DNA from: Monosporascus cannonballus
Lineage: Eukaryota; Ascomycota; Sordariomycetes; Xylariales
Reading direction: 5' to 3'
NCBI GenBank assembly: GCA_004154925.1
Contig: QJNS01000046.1
Coordinates: 1 to 64,000, forward strand
DNA length: 64,000 nt
The notes under the pieces were generated by a model. The model did no database searches. It worked only from the letters and a program-made list of their open reading frames with translations, and was not told the origin of the DNA. A program made the position numbers and the translations under genes. Below, in pieces: positions 13,231-24,900 of this stretch (position 1 is its first letter; the number at the start of each line of letters is the position of its first letter).

Positions 13231-13270
13231 GCTGTGGCTACGACTGCTGCGCCGCAGGCGCAGCCATAGC
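13231..13270. repeat. GC-rich hairpin near the right end of element E
   Basis: GCTGTGGCT (13231-13239) pairs with AGCCATAGC (13262-13270) with one G-T mismatch. The loop contains a second near-palindrome, CTGCGCCGCAGGCGCAG. It sits 33 bases from the right end and stands out from AT-rich surroundings. It may be a subterminal transposase-binding or folding structure. Confidence 0.6.
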
Positions 13271-13311
13271 CTCCAAAATGGGGTCCTGATCAAAATGAGG
13301 TAAGAATAAGC

Positions 13312-16300
13312 TAAGTTATTTAGCTGAATTTTACCAAGAAATTAAAAAAGGTTCTTAAATTTTCCAAGCCAGAACTTTTTGACGAAACCTTAATTAAGTT
13401 ATAAGTATTTTTAATTTGATGCCAAACATATTTTATGTATTTTCTTATTTATCTTATTACGGTTATTATACGAATCGAATTGGTAATCGGACGATTTACC
13501 GAAAATATGGTTATATAGTTTAAGTTTATTATAAGAAAATACGGTATATTGTTAGTCGAAAAACAAAATCCAAAGGAAATACGAATTTATAACGATTACG
13601 AATAATTCGAATAAGCATTAACGAAAACTTTCGGAATAAGAAATAAAAAAATAAAAGCCGAAATATAAATCCCGTAATTACGACAAAAAGGATCCGTATC
13701 CAGTTGCAGCAATACGTTAATTTAGTTAGAAATTAAGCTAAATTAAGAATAAAAAGTATTAATAGCTAAGGTTTTTAACGGCCTGAAAAGAAATGCAAAA
13801 GGAATTTTTCAAATTTAATCGGTTTAATTATTTATCGAATTATATCTTTATGGTAATTAAGATTAACGATCGATAATACGTATGGCGTATTAAAGGTATT
13901 AAAGAAAGAAATAATAATAAACCTCGATATATAATTAATATTTATGTTTTTTTAACGTAATTACATTTTTCATAGCATAAAACCAGGATGTATAAAATTA
14001 AACGTTATTTATAAAAAGGATTAGAAATCAATTAAATATTATAATTATAATAAAATAAGATATAAGATATCGTAATATAAAGTATTTAAAAAGCCCCGTT
14101 AAAATAAGTGAAAACCTATACTTAAAAATAATCTAAAAAATAAAAGAATAAAAATAAACTTATTAATATGATTTAGCTTAAGTATATACCAGGTCCTTTA
14201 TGGCGAAAGGTTTAATAAGAACTATTACGATAAGAATTCGACGACATATACGAAAAGCCAGGAAATTAACTTATTAGGTATTACAAACATGATAAGAAAT
14301 ATTATAAAGATAATTACGCGAATATTAGGATTCGACAAAAAAAGTTTATCTCGGAATCTTTAATTACTACGGCAAAATATACGTTATATATTATCGACGG
14401 AGAAAATATTCCGATTACGAAAAATAAAAACAATATATTTACGTACGATATACCGGTAAATATTATTAAGGATTTAATTTTTTTTAAATTGTATCGGAAG
14501 TAACAAAAAAGACAAATAATAATATCGATATTTTCGAGCCATAATTCCAGAAAATATTTAATAATTAGCCAAAACAAAAAGTTAATTTAAAGAAAAATGA
14601 TAGCCGTAAAAAAACCTTTTGAATTACTCTTAATAATATAATTACTAAACGGAGAAGAAAATATTTAACATGTAATAAAAGAATATTGCCAAAGTAATAT
14701 TACAAATCTTTATTTTTAATTAATATTTATTATAAATTCTTTTCAAAAGAAGAATTATTAAAAAATTATATTAATTTATAAAAGATATTTAAAACGACAA
14801 TTAAAACGACGGATAATACGATATAATCGTAAATATAAGAAAATAACTTATATAATAAAGAAAAAAACAATAATAAAATTAAAAATAATTAATTTAATTC
14901 GAAGTAATACTTTATCGAAAATAACAACAGATATAGTAATTTAATACGTTAAGCAAAAAAAAATATAAATAAAGCTTAATAAATTTGAACGAAAATTAAA
15001 AAAATATTACTTATAAAAAAACCACAAAATAACGGAACCTAAAAGAAATTCCCGAAAAAGGATTTAAACGCGACGATAAAAGGCGTTCATAATTTTATTA
15101 TTTTGGATATATAAATTAGAACGTTTTGGTATACCGCAATATTGGATTACAGAACTTTGGACGGGAATTATATTGCACCAAATATGGTTAATAAGCTTAA
15201 ATTGCTATAGAGATATAAGTTAAAACTTTATATAATAACGAATGCCGAAAGTTAGGAATTCGCTTACGATAACGGAAACGTTATACGCGAAATTAATTAC
15301 TTTAAGATTTGTATTTAAAGATGATATTAAATAATTAATGTCGATATCGTTTTATTGAGGAATTACGATATGATTTTAGAATTATTATAGATATATTTAT
15401 TTAAAGTTTTGATTAATTAAGGAATTGATTAAGTAAAATTTATTTTATTTTTTATTAACAAATGTTAAAAAAAGAAATTAAGATCTTAATATTCGATTGA
15501 TAATGGCGACGAATATAGGCATAAGGATACCATAAAAATTTTATAACTTAAAAAGATAAAATATTTAAAGAAAATGAGCATTAAAGAAAAATATGACGTA
15601 TTATTATTATTATTAAAGTAAATTTCAAATAACTAAATAATGATTTAAACTAATAATAACTGTAAAGATTAAAAGAATTAATTAATATATTATTATAATA
15701 TTATAAATATAAGGAGTGTTTTAAAAAAGAGCTTAATACGAAACCATTAAAACATAGCGAATAAGATTATGAGATAATTTTTAAAAAAGGATTTTAGATA
15801 AAAATTTATATTATTGATAACTTTAGCGGAAATAAGTTACGCATTTTTAAAAAATATCTGGAAAATCGGTTATAAAAAATAGATTCGATTTTCGAAATTA
15901 TTAATAGTGTACCTAATGTTTTGCGTACTTAAAAGAAATAAAATAATGTAATTTTTAATTAATTATCGATAATTAGATAATATTACTGTTAAAAATCGAA
16001 TATTATTAACTTCAATTATGGAAATAAAAACCCGATTTAACGGAGTTAAATAATTTATAATATTTGATTTTAAAAATAAATATAAGTTTATTAAGGTTAA
16101 AAAAGAATATAAATAAAAAATAACTTTTAAGAAAAAATATGGACTATTTAAAATTTCGGTTATATTAATAGAACTTACGAACGTATTAGTAATTTTTTAT
16201 GGAATGGTAAATTACGTATTACGAAAATACTTCCATATTTTCGTTATATATTATTTTGACGATATTTTTATATTTTTTAAAATCAAAACAAAATATATAC

Positions 16301-18600
16301 GGGATATGTTTATAGATTTTTTTAAGCTTTATAAAATATAAGGTTATTTATTAATACGGAAAGACATAAGTTTTACAAATAAAAAGTAAAATATTTGAGA
16401 TATATTATCATCCCAGGATATATTAGAATAAACTTTTAGAAAATCGCTATAATGACAAAACGGAAAACGATAACGATAATGAAAGAAGTACAGGTATTTT
16501 TCGGATTCGGTAATTATTATAGGAAATTTATTTGAAATTTTAGTAAAATAACTATTTTTTTAACGAACCTTACGAAAGAAAAAAGAAAGTTTAAATGGAC
16601 GCCAGATACGGACAAGGTATTTTAGGATATTAAGAATGCGATTATTAACGAACCAGTATTAATTATGTACAATTTAAACCGTTCCGTTAACCTAAAAATT
16701 AATACTTCGGATTACGTATTAAACGTAATAATTAAATAACGGGATAATTAAGACAAATTACACCTTATTGTATTTTTTTCGTATATTTTAAAAAAATCAA
16801 ACATAATTGCGGTATTTTAAATAAGGAATTTATAGCTATTGTTATAGTATTTTGAAAATTTAAGTACTTTCTAAAAAGAAATTTGTACCAGGTTAAGGTT
16901 TTTACGGATTATTAAAATCTTACCCGGTTTACCACGACCAGAAAACTTATAGGACGATAATTTCGTTATGTGGAAAAATTAACGAACTTCGATTTCGTTA
17001 TTATTTACTAGAAAACCTTAAAAAATAGCAAAATAAATGCTTTAAGCAAACGACCAAATTTCGAAAACAAAATAGGTCAAAAATAAATATATAATTTTCG
17101 ATATTATTATAAAAGAATATTTACGCTTACGATAAATTGAGACAATTAGGTAATACCATTTAATATACATTAAGAATTTAATAATATAACGATAATATCC
17201 TAAAAAACCAAAAAGCAGCTAAGATATAAATTGCAGAAAAATACTACAAATATTTAGTACGAAATATATATAAATATTAATTATACGGATATTTAGGAAT
17301 TCACAAAACCATAAAACGGTTTTACCGTATATATTCATTTCCTAAAATGAAATTAACGGTATAAAAAATTATACGGTAATACGATAATTACGCCAGAATA
17401 AAGGTTTGACCACATAAACTATATGGAAAATTATAGCTATTATTAGTTGTAAAGTAGGTTTTGTATGTAATTATATTTAATTTTATTATTAAACTTTTGA
17501 TGTTAAAAAATACAGTTACGGAAATATACTATGATAATATTTTCGTAATTATAGACCCGTTTACGAATTTTTTCTATTTTTTACGATATGATAAGGATAT
17601 AAATGCCGAACAAATAGTATATACTTTCTTTAAATATATCTTTAATATATATAAATTCTTGATAAAATACATTTTAAATAAAAGATTAACATTTATATTT
17701 AAATTTTGGCAAAGCTTTATAATATCTATTAGCTTAAATTATAACTTATCAAATGTATTTAAATATTACACAAATACATAAATAAAGCGGACAAACCAAA
17801 TTTTAAAAACCTATTTACGATATTATCTTAATTGCGAACAAAATAATCGAGTTAAAAATTTATTAATCCTATAATTAATTCATAATACTAGTTATTATGA
17901 AAGCATTGAGATAATACTAGTAAATACAAATTTTGGTTTTATTCTAAAAGTTTACAAAAGAATATACGATAACGGGCTAATTAACATTAAGGTAATCCTT
18001 ATATCAGAATAATTACAACAGTTGTATTAAAAAATAAAAACAGAATTAAAATTCGTCTAAAATTAAATAAGTAAACGTTATAATCAGAAAAAGTTAAAAA
18101 AATTAATTTTCGAAAACAGAGATATAGTTGTTATCGCTATAAAAAATATTCAAATTAAACGACCTAATAAAAATTCGATTTTAGATACATCGGTCTGTAT
18201 AAAATCGCCAAAAAATCTTAAAAAACAATTATTATTTAGAATTTCCACCAAAAGTTAACCTCTATTCAACTTTTTATATTTCCTTATTCGAATCAGCAAC
18301 GGATATAATTAAAGTGTTTATAATACAAAATAATAGAAAAATAAAGAACAAATAAACATACGAAATAAAAATAATTTTTATTATAGGAAAACAAAATGGA
18401 CTAACTTAATATTTGATTAAATAAAAAAAGTACCCGAACTCCGAAAACACCTGGGAACTAACGAAAAACCTAGTTAGCGCCCAATTCCTATTAAAAACTT
18501 TTACCAGCAACGACGGAGCTACCGGAAATAATCGCGCCCCAATTTATATTATCCAAAAAGCCTACGGCGTTCCAATTTATAACATCCATACCCCTAGCAA
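13312..18600 (+). pseudogene. gag-pol relic of chromovirus B1 (RT, RNase H, integrase, chromodomain)
   Basis: The RT catalytic motif YYFDD is at 16249-16263. RNase H lies at about 16660-17040 (a T-D-x-S-D-Y-type motif, then the region preceding integrase). Integrase core: 17461-17781 is an uninterrupted 106-codon stretch carrying the D-x-F-T core-start residues, degraded. The chromodomain at about 18380-18520 has the segment YPNSENTWEL at 18431-18460. These identify a chromovirus, whose chromodomain is known in the family to steer integration to heterochromatin. Stops occur mainly as TAA/TAG in place of Gln codons. The product would be a nuclear integration complex; no function remains. Confidence 0.85.
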
Positions 18601-19075
18601 CCTAAACGGCTATAACGGACTTCATCTTTTATAACACAGGTTCCGGGAATTCGTCCAGCGACTAAAAAGTACGATTTACGAATGTCGTACTCTGTAACTA
18701 ATGATATTAATGCTAACGGCGTATTCGCAAAAAACGCGTTAAAGCTTCCGACAAAGATTTTTCGGGCGTCAGCTTTTTTTTCCTTTAATCTTTTCGATTT
18801 TACGATATAACGATTAATTATAAAGACGGGAACTTCTGTCCCGTCACATAAACGATTTCGACGAACGCATTTTTTATAACGAAAAATCCCAGCCATTATC
18901 TAATAATTAAGCTGTCGAGCGGAATATAAAAAATAAAGTATTACGTCAAAACCTTTAAGTTTAATCAAATTAACTAAAATAAGCCGTTATTTGGACTTGC
19001 GAAAACGACGTTTTATTACGCTAAAAATATATTAAAAAGATGCGGAAAACTTATTAAAAGAAAAAGAAAAATCTT

Positions 19076-19106
19076 AAAGGAAAGATTTGGAAAAAAAAGA
19101 AAATCG
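19076..19106 (+). other. Polypurine tract of B1
   Basis: An almost purely purine segment (AAAGGAAAGATTTGG, then an A/G run) directly precedes the 3' LTR start. It confirms plus orientation. Confidence 0.6.
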
Positions 19107-19492
19107 TATTATAACCTAACAGGCTACGGTTTCCAAAACGGCTTATCATAACCCAACCACGAATACGCGGTATAGCAGATTACGTAACGGATTACCAACT
19201 TATTAATAATAAGCCAGTAAGCCGGATCACCAACTTATTAATAATAAGTTCATAAGCTAAATTACCAACTTACTGGTAATAAACCAATAAGCCAGATTAA
19301 GATATATACGTATATTATTTCCATAATCTAGATAACTTTAATTTGCAATAATAATTCGTTACCTAAGATACTTATAGTATTACGGAACGTAATACGTTAC
19401 TATATTTATTACTTAGATTCCCACGATATTCCTGCTAATATAAACTCGTACGACTGAGGTTTAATAATTGGTTAAACCGCCTAGCCGTCACA
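19107..19492 (+). repeat. 3' LTR of B1, with three minisatellite units
   Basis: 386 bp. Three copies of the 35-bp unit lie at about 19186-19290. It ends CCGTCACA and is followed by TTGTT, the partner of CTGTT on the left side of B1. Confidence 0.85.
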
Positions 19493-20321
19493 TTGTTAAA
19501 CCAGCTTTCTGGTTTCGCGTATCCTTTGTCGAATTTCTTATCATAATGGTCCCTATTGGACTTTTCGCCATAAGAAGCCTAGTACGTACTTAGGCCGAAT
19601 TATATTAATAGACTTGCCTTTATCTTACTGGTTTTCTTTGGATTATCCCTTAGGTACGAGTTTCTAATTATCTTAACGGGCTTTTTTTGGCGTTTTGTAC
19701 TATGCCGCTTTGGATCCTATTTTATTATAATAACAATATTTGGTTTAGTTTTAATCCTTTTTGTAAATAGCCTCTAGTTCTATAGGTCCTGGTTCCGTAT
19801 CGTAAAAAATATTATTACGTTAAAAATATTAATGTTAGCCGTATATTAAGGCTTACTATCGTTTTTTTTTTGGTATTTTTAATACGCCAGGCATATTATC
19901 GATCGTTAATTATAATTATTATAACGATATAATCCGACAAATAATTAAGTTGATTAAATTTAAAAGCCTTTTCATATATTTCTTTTTATAAATCATTGAA
20001 AAATATGGCCATTATTCTTTTTTATCCTTAATTTAATTTAAAAATTAATTTAACGAATAAACTCCCGTAATTAAATATTTATCCTTTTTATCGTAATTAT
20101 TAAATTTGCATTTTAAGTTTTATTTTTTCATTCATTATATTAAAAACTTTCGGTAATATTTATTTAAATTGTTCGTAATTATTATATATTCGCCTTATTT
20201 CCGGGTTTCGTTTTTCGATTAATAAAATAACGTACTTTCTTATAACGAGGTTAAAGCAAATAACCGTACCTTGAATAAATTATATAATTTCGAATTTTAT
20301 TTCTATAATAAACATAATAAG

Positions 20322-20638
20322 TGTGACGGCTAGGCGGTTTAACCAACTATTAAACCTTCAGTCGACGGGTTTATGTTAGCAGAAGTATTATGGAAATCTG
20401 AGCAATAAATATAATAACGTATTACGTTTCGTATTGCCAAGGGTGCCTTGGGTAAGGAATTATTATTGCAAACTAAAGCTCTCTACACTATGGAAATAAT
20501 GAACGTATATATCTTGATCCGGCTTACTGGCTTACCGCTCGTAAGTCGGGGATCCGTCACGTGACCTGTCCCACCGCGCATTCGTGGTTGGGTCGTGGCA
20601 GACCGTTTTTGGAGATCGTAGCTCGTTGGCTCATGACA
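20322..20638 (-). repeat. Family-B LTR without target duplication, beside a deletion in B3
   Basis: On the plus strand it reads TGTGACGGC...CTCATGACA, so sense is minus. It carries a single minisatellite unit. The flanks are ATAAG (left) and GGTTA (right), not a duplication. The B3 leader ends at 20639 and resumes in mid-gag at 20321, with about 0.35 kb missing compared with B1/B2. A simple solo LTR is therefore unlikely; an insertion plus deletion or recombination is inferred. Confidence 0.7.
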
Positions 20639-20746
20639 GGTTATCAGGGACCTAGTAAATGGACTATTCGGGCTGCTTGCTAGTAAACATAATATCGGCG
20701 ATATTACTCAAAATTTAACGGTATTACTGAATAAAAACTTATAACG

Positions 20747-20923
20747 TGTAAGATAATGCAGCCCCCTGTAGCCAGCCAAAAGGGCTAGAACAGGACCCTA
20801 TATATCCTGATAAGACGTTTCCAAATATCAAGAACAGTACCTAGTTGCTAATATAGCCCAGAAGGGTTTGGAATTGCTGACCTTTTGGTATTGTGGCTAG
20901 CGTCGCACCTTCGTTATCTCACA
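20747..20923. mobile_element. Element F: 177-bp solo LTR-like insertion
   Basis: It is flanked by the 5-bp duplication TAACG (20742-20746 and 20924-20928) and inserted exactly at the B3 LTR/leader junction. The ends are a 10-bp inverted pair with one mismatch: TGTAAGATAA at the left, and TGTGAGATAA as the reverse complement of the right. The TG...CA ends and the 5-bp duplication favour a solo LTR; a MITE is possible. Composition is near normal, so RIP has hardly touched it. No second copy is present in the window. Confidence 0.7.
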
Positions 20924-20928
20924 TAACG

Positions 20929-21198
20929 TATAACGGCTAAGGGATTTAACTAACTATTAAACCTTAGTCGTTGGATTATATTAATAAAAGTACTGTAAAA
21001 AACTAAATAATAAATATAATAACGTATTACGTCTCGTAATACCAAAAGTACCTGAGGTAACGAATTATTATTATAAACGATTAATATTAATAAGTAATTT
21101 ATTACAAACTGAAGCTATTTAAATTATAGAAATAATGAACGTATATATCTTTCTGTTTCTTGGCTTGATTACTCATAATTACTGTTACGGCCTGGTCA
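20929..21198 (-). repeat. Inner part of the B3 5' LTR
   Basis: On the plus strand it starts TATAACGGCT (RIP form of TGTGACGGCT) and is cut at 21198 by B2. The outer part of the same LTR resumes at 35433. The junction is the duplication GGTCA. Confidence 0.8.
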
Positions 21199-21620
21199 TG
21201 TCATTACCTAACGAGCCACGGTCTCCGGAAACGGTCTGCCATAACCCAACCACAAGTACGCGGTGGGGCAGATCACGTAATGGATCACCAACTCATTAAT
21301 AATAAGCCAGTAAGCCGGATCATTACCTTACTGGTAATAAATTAATAAGTCGGATTATTAATGTATTAGTAGTAAGCCAATAAGCCGGGTTACCAACTTA
21401 CTGGTAATAAGCTAATAAGCTGGATTACGATATATACGCTTATTATTTTTATAATTTAAATAATTTTAGCTTGGGAGAATAATTCGTTATTTAAAACATT
21501 TTTAATATTGTGAAACGTAATACGTTATTATTTTTATTACTTAGATTCCTACCATATTCGTATTAATATAAATTCGTATGATTAAAATTTAATAATTAAT
21601 TAAATTCTTTAGCCGTTATA
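21199..21620 (+). repeat. 5' LTR of B2, with four minisatellite units
   Basis: 422 bp, the longest B LTR here. Four 35-bp units lie at about 21286-21430. It ends AGCCGTTATA (RIP form of CCGTCACA). Confidence 0.85.
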
Positions 21621-21929
21621 CGTTATAAACTTTTATTTAGTAATACCGTTAGATTTTAAGTAATATCGATTAACGTTATATTTACTAGTAAGCAACCCGA
21701 ACAACCCATTTATCAAATCCTTAATTATTCGGACATTGGAATAAAATCCGAAAAAAAAGAGAAAACCTTGCCTTTTTCGCAAAAAAGTTCTTCGATAATT
21801 AGATGTTATAAACGAAGGCATTTTTGAACTTAAAAGGAATAATAATGATCTTATGATATCCCTTTAAGCCGCTTATAAAAAGCGTAAGAAAAAGGGAAAA
21901 GCTCTCGGAACCGCGAAACCCTTTCGCAT

Positions 21930-24900
21930 AAACCAGGTTATTTAGCTAAATTTTACCAAAGAATTGGGAAAGGTCCTTAAGCGTCCTAAACCGGAACTTT
22001 TTAATAGAACTTTAATTAAATTATATTTATTATTAATTTAGTATTAAAGAAATTTCAGATATTTTCTTATTCGATTTATTACGTTTCTTATATAAATAAA
22101 ATTTGCAATCGGACGATGTATCGGAAATACGGTTATTTAGTTCGAACCTGTTATTAAAAAATATATTACCTTACTAGGTAAAAACTAAAACCTAGAAATA
22201 ATGTAAGTTTACAGCAATTACGAATAATTCGAATAAATATTAATAAATATTTTTGGAATAATAAACGAAAAAATAAAAAACGAAACACAAATCTAGTGAT
22301 TATAATAAAAAAGATTAATATCTAATTTCGGCAATATGCTAATTTAGCTAACCAATAAATTGAACTAAGGGCAAAAAGTATGAACACTTAAGTTTTTTAA
22401 CGACCTTGAAAGAAAATATAAAAAAGGTTTTTTAAGTTTAATCGGCTCAATTATTTGTCGGATTATATTGATATAGCAGTTACCATTAACGATTAATAAT
22501 ACGTGTAATATATTAAAGGTATTAAAAGAAAAAATAACAATAAATTGCGATAGGTACTTAATTTTGACGTTTTTTAACGTAATAATATTTTTTACTTCAT
22601 AGAACCAGGATTTAGAGAATTAAGAATTATTTATAAGAAAAATTAACGCCAAATTAAATGTTATAATTATAACAAAATAGAACATAAGCCATTATAATGT
22701 AAGGTATCTAAGAAGCCCCATAAGAATAATTAAAAACCTATACCTAAAGAATAATCCAAAGAAAAACAAAAAAACGGAAATAAATCCATTAATATAATTT
22801 AGCTCAAATACAGGCTAGGTCTCTAATGCCAAAAGGTTCAATAAAAACCATTACGATAAAAAATCCGACAGAAAATACGAAAAGCCCGAAATCTAATTTA
22901 GTAAATATCGTAAGTATAACAAAAAAATATTACAAAAATAATTAAGCAAATACTAAAATTGGACGGAAACAGTCTGTCGCGGAACTTCCGATTAATACGG
23001 CAAAATATATGCTATATATTGTTAACGACGAGAATATCCCGATTACGAAAAATAGAAATAATGTATATACGAATCAATTACCCGTATGTATTATAAGGGA
23101 TTCGATTTTCCAAACCTTACCGGAAATAATAAAAACGATAAATAATGATATCGATATTTTCGAACTATAACTTTAGAAGACATTTAGTAATTAGCCGAAG
23201 TAAAAAACTGGCCCCAAAAAAGTAATTCTCGCAGAAAAACCCCTTTTGTTATTTTTAATAATATAATTATTAAACGGAAAAGGAATTAACTTAACGTATA
23301 ATAAAAAAATATTGCTAAAAGATTATTACGGATTTCCATTTTCAATTAATATTTATTATAGATCTTTACAAAAACGGCTATTAAGGAAAAAATACCTTAA
23401 TTTATAAGAAACTTTTAAAACGATAATTAGGATAATACATAATAAGATGCAATTGTAAACATAAGAAAATAATTTCGTCCATAATGAAAAGATTTATAGC
23501 AAAATTAAAAATAATTAATATAATTCAAAAAAGTAATATGCCGGTAATAAAGATAAATATAGTAACTGAATGCGCTAAACAAAGAAATATAAAAAAGGTT
23601 TAACAAATTCGAACAAAACTTAAAAGAAAAAGGTTACATCTAAAAAAGCCGGAAAATAACGAAACTTAGAAAAATTAAAGAAAATTCCCAAAAAAGGCTG
23701 TAAATACGACGCTAAAGACCGTTAATAACCTTATTATTTTGAATATACGAATTAAAACGTATTAATATATTACAATAATGGATTGCGAAATTATAGGCGG
23801 GAATTATATTGCACTAAATATGGTTAATAAACTTAAAGTATTATAGAAATATAAATTAAAACCTTACATGGTAATAAAAACCGAAAATTAAGAATTCATT
23901 TACGATAACAAAAACGTTATACATAAAATTAATTATTTCGAAATTCTTATTAAAAAACGAAATTAAATAGTTAAATTAAATATTATTCTATTTAGGAATT
24001 ACGATGAAATTTTAAAATTACTATAAATACGTTAATACGAAATTTTAATTAATAGCGGAATTAATTAAGTAATGTTCGCCTTACACCTTATTAATAAATA
24101 AAAGAAAAATAAATTAAACTTTTAATACTTAATCGATAATAACGATAAATATAGGAATAAAAATACGACAGAAACCTTAATACCCAAAAGGACAAAATAT
24201 AAAAAAAAGAGACATTAAAAAATACGACATATTATTGCTATTACCAAAGCCAAATTAAAATAATTAAATAACGATTTAAAATAATAATAACAGCTTAAGA
24301 CATTAAAGGACTTAATTAATATATTATTATAATATCACAGATATAAGCGGTTTTTCAAAAAGGAGCTCGATACGAAATTATTAGAACATAACAAACAAAA
24401 TTACGAGATAATTTTTAAGAAAATATCTTTAATAAAGTTTTACCTTATTTATAACGTTAATAAAAACGAATTACGTATTCTTAAAAAATACCTGGAAAAT
24501 CGATTATAAAAAGGATGGATTTAATTTTTGAAATTACTAACAAAATATATTATATTTTTTGTGCCTTAAAAAATGGAAAATTACGATTTATAATTAATAA
24601 TCCATAATTAAACGATATTATTATTAAAATTCCAATATTATTACCTCCAATTGCGGAAATAAAGAAATGGACTTTACGGAACTAAACAATTTATAATATT
24701 CGATCTCAGAAATAAATATAACTTTATTAGAATTAAAAAAATACGCACGAAAAATAGCCTTTAAAACGAAATATGGATTATTTAAGTATTTAGTTATACC
24801 AATAGGATTTACGAACGTATTAACAACCTTTTAACGGATAGTAAATTATATATTACGATAATATCTCGATATTTTCGTCGTATGCTATTTCGATAACATT

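Larger units (their letters stand above)
9873..13303. mobile_element. Element E: 3.4-kb TIR transposon with 8-bp target duplication
   Basis: It interrupts the leader/gag boundary of B1, as shown by comparison with B2, where the flanks are contiguous near 21930-21950. The 8-bp duplication GAATAAGC lies at 9865-9872 and 13304-13311. The ends are inverted: TTACCTCA on the left and TGAGGTAA on the right, with weaker similarity beyond (TCAGG). Both tips keep near-normal composition while the centre is extremely AT-rich. An 8-bp duplication suggests hAT or a similar cut-and-paste superfamily, but the terminus is not the classical hAT motif and I found no transposase. Plus-strand relics near 12270-12650 resemble no family I recognise. 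Confidence 0.7.
9214..19492 (+). mobile_element. Chromovirus B1 (Ty3/gypsy), full length, RIP-inactivated
   Basis: 5' LTR 9214-9564 and 3' LTR 19107-19492 (TGTTATGACC...CCGTCACA in sense). The target duplication is CTGTT on the left (9209-9213) and TTGTT on the right (19493-19497); the single difference is a RIP-type C/T. A polypurine tract precedes the 3' LTR. The interior is about 6.1 kb after removing the 3.4-kb insert E. The order is gag, protease, RT, RNase H, integrase and chromodomain, all on the plus strand and full of TAA/TAG stops. It sits inside B3, in opposite orientation. Confidence 0.9.

Noticed and set aside
18594..18896. 100-codon minus-strand open frame in B1, with a partial counterpart in B2 (27356-27724)
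   Set aside because: It is antisense to the 3' end of the chromovirus and shares only about 50 codons between copies before a one-base shift changes the frame. More likely a shadow of the repeat's sequence than a gene.
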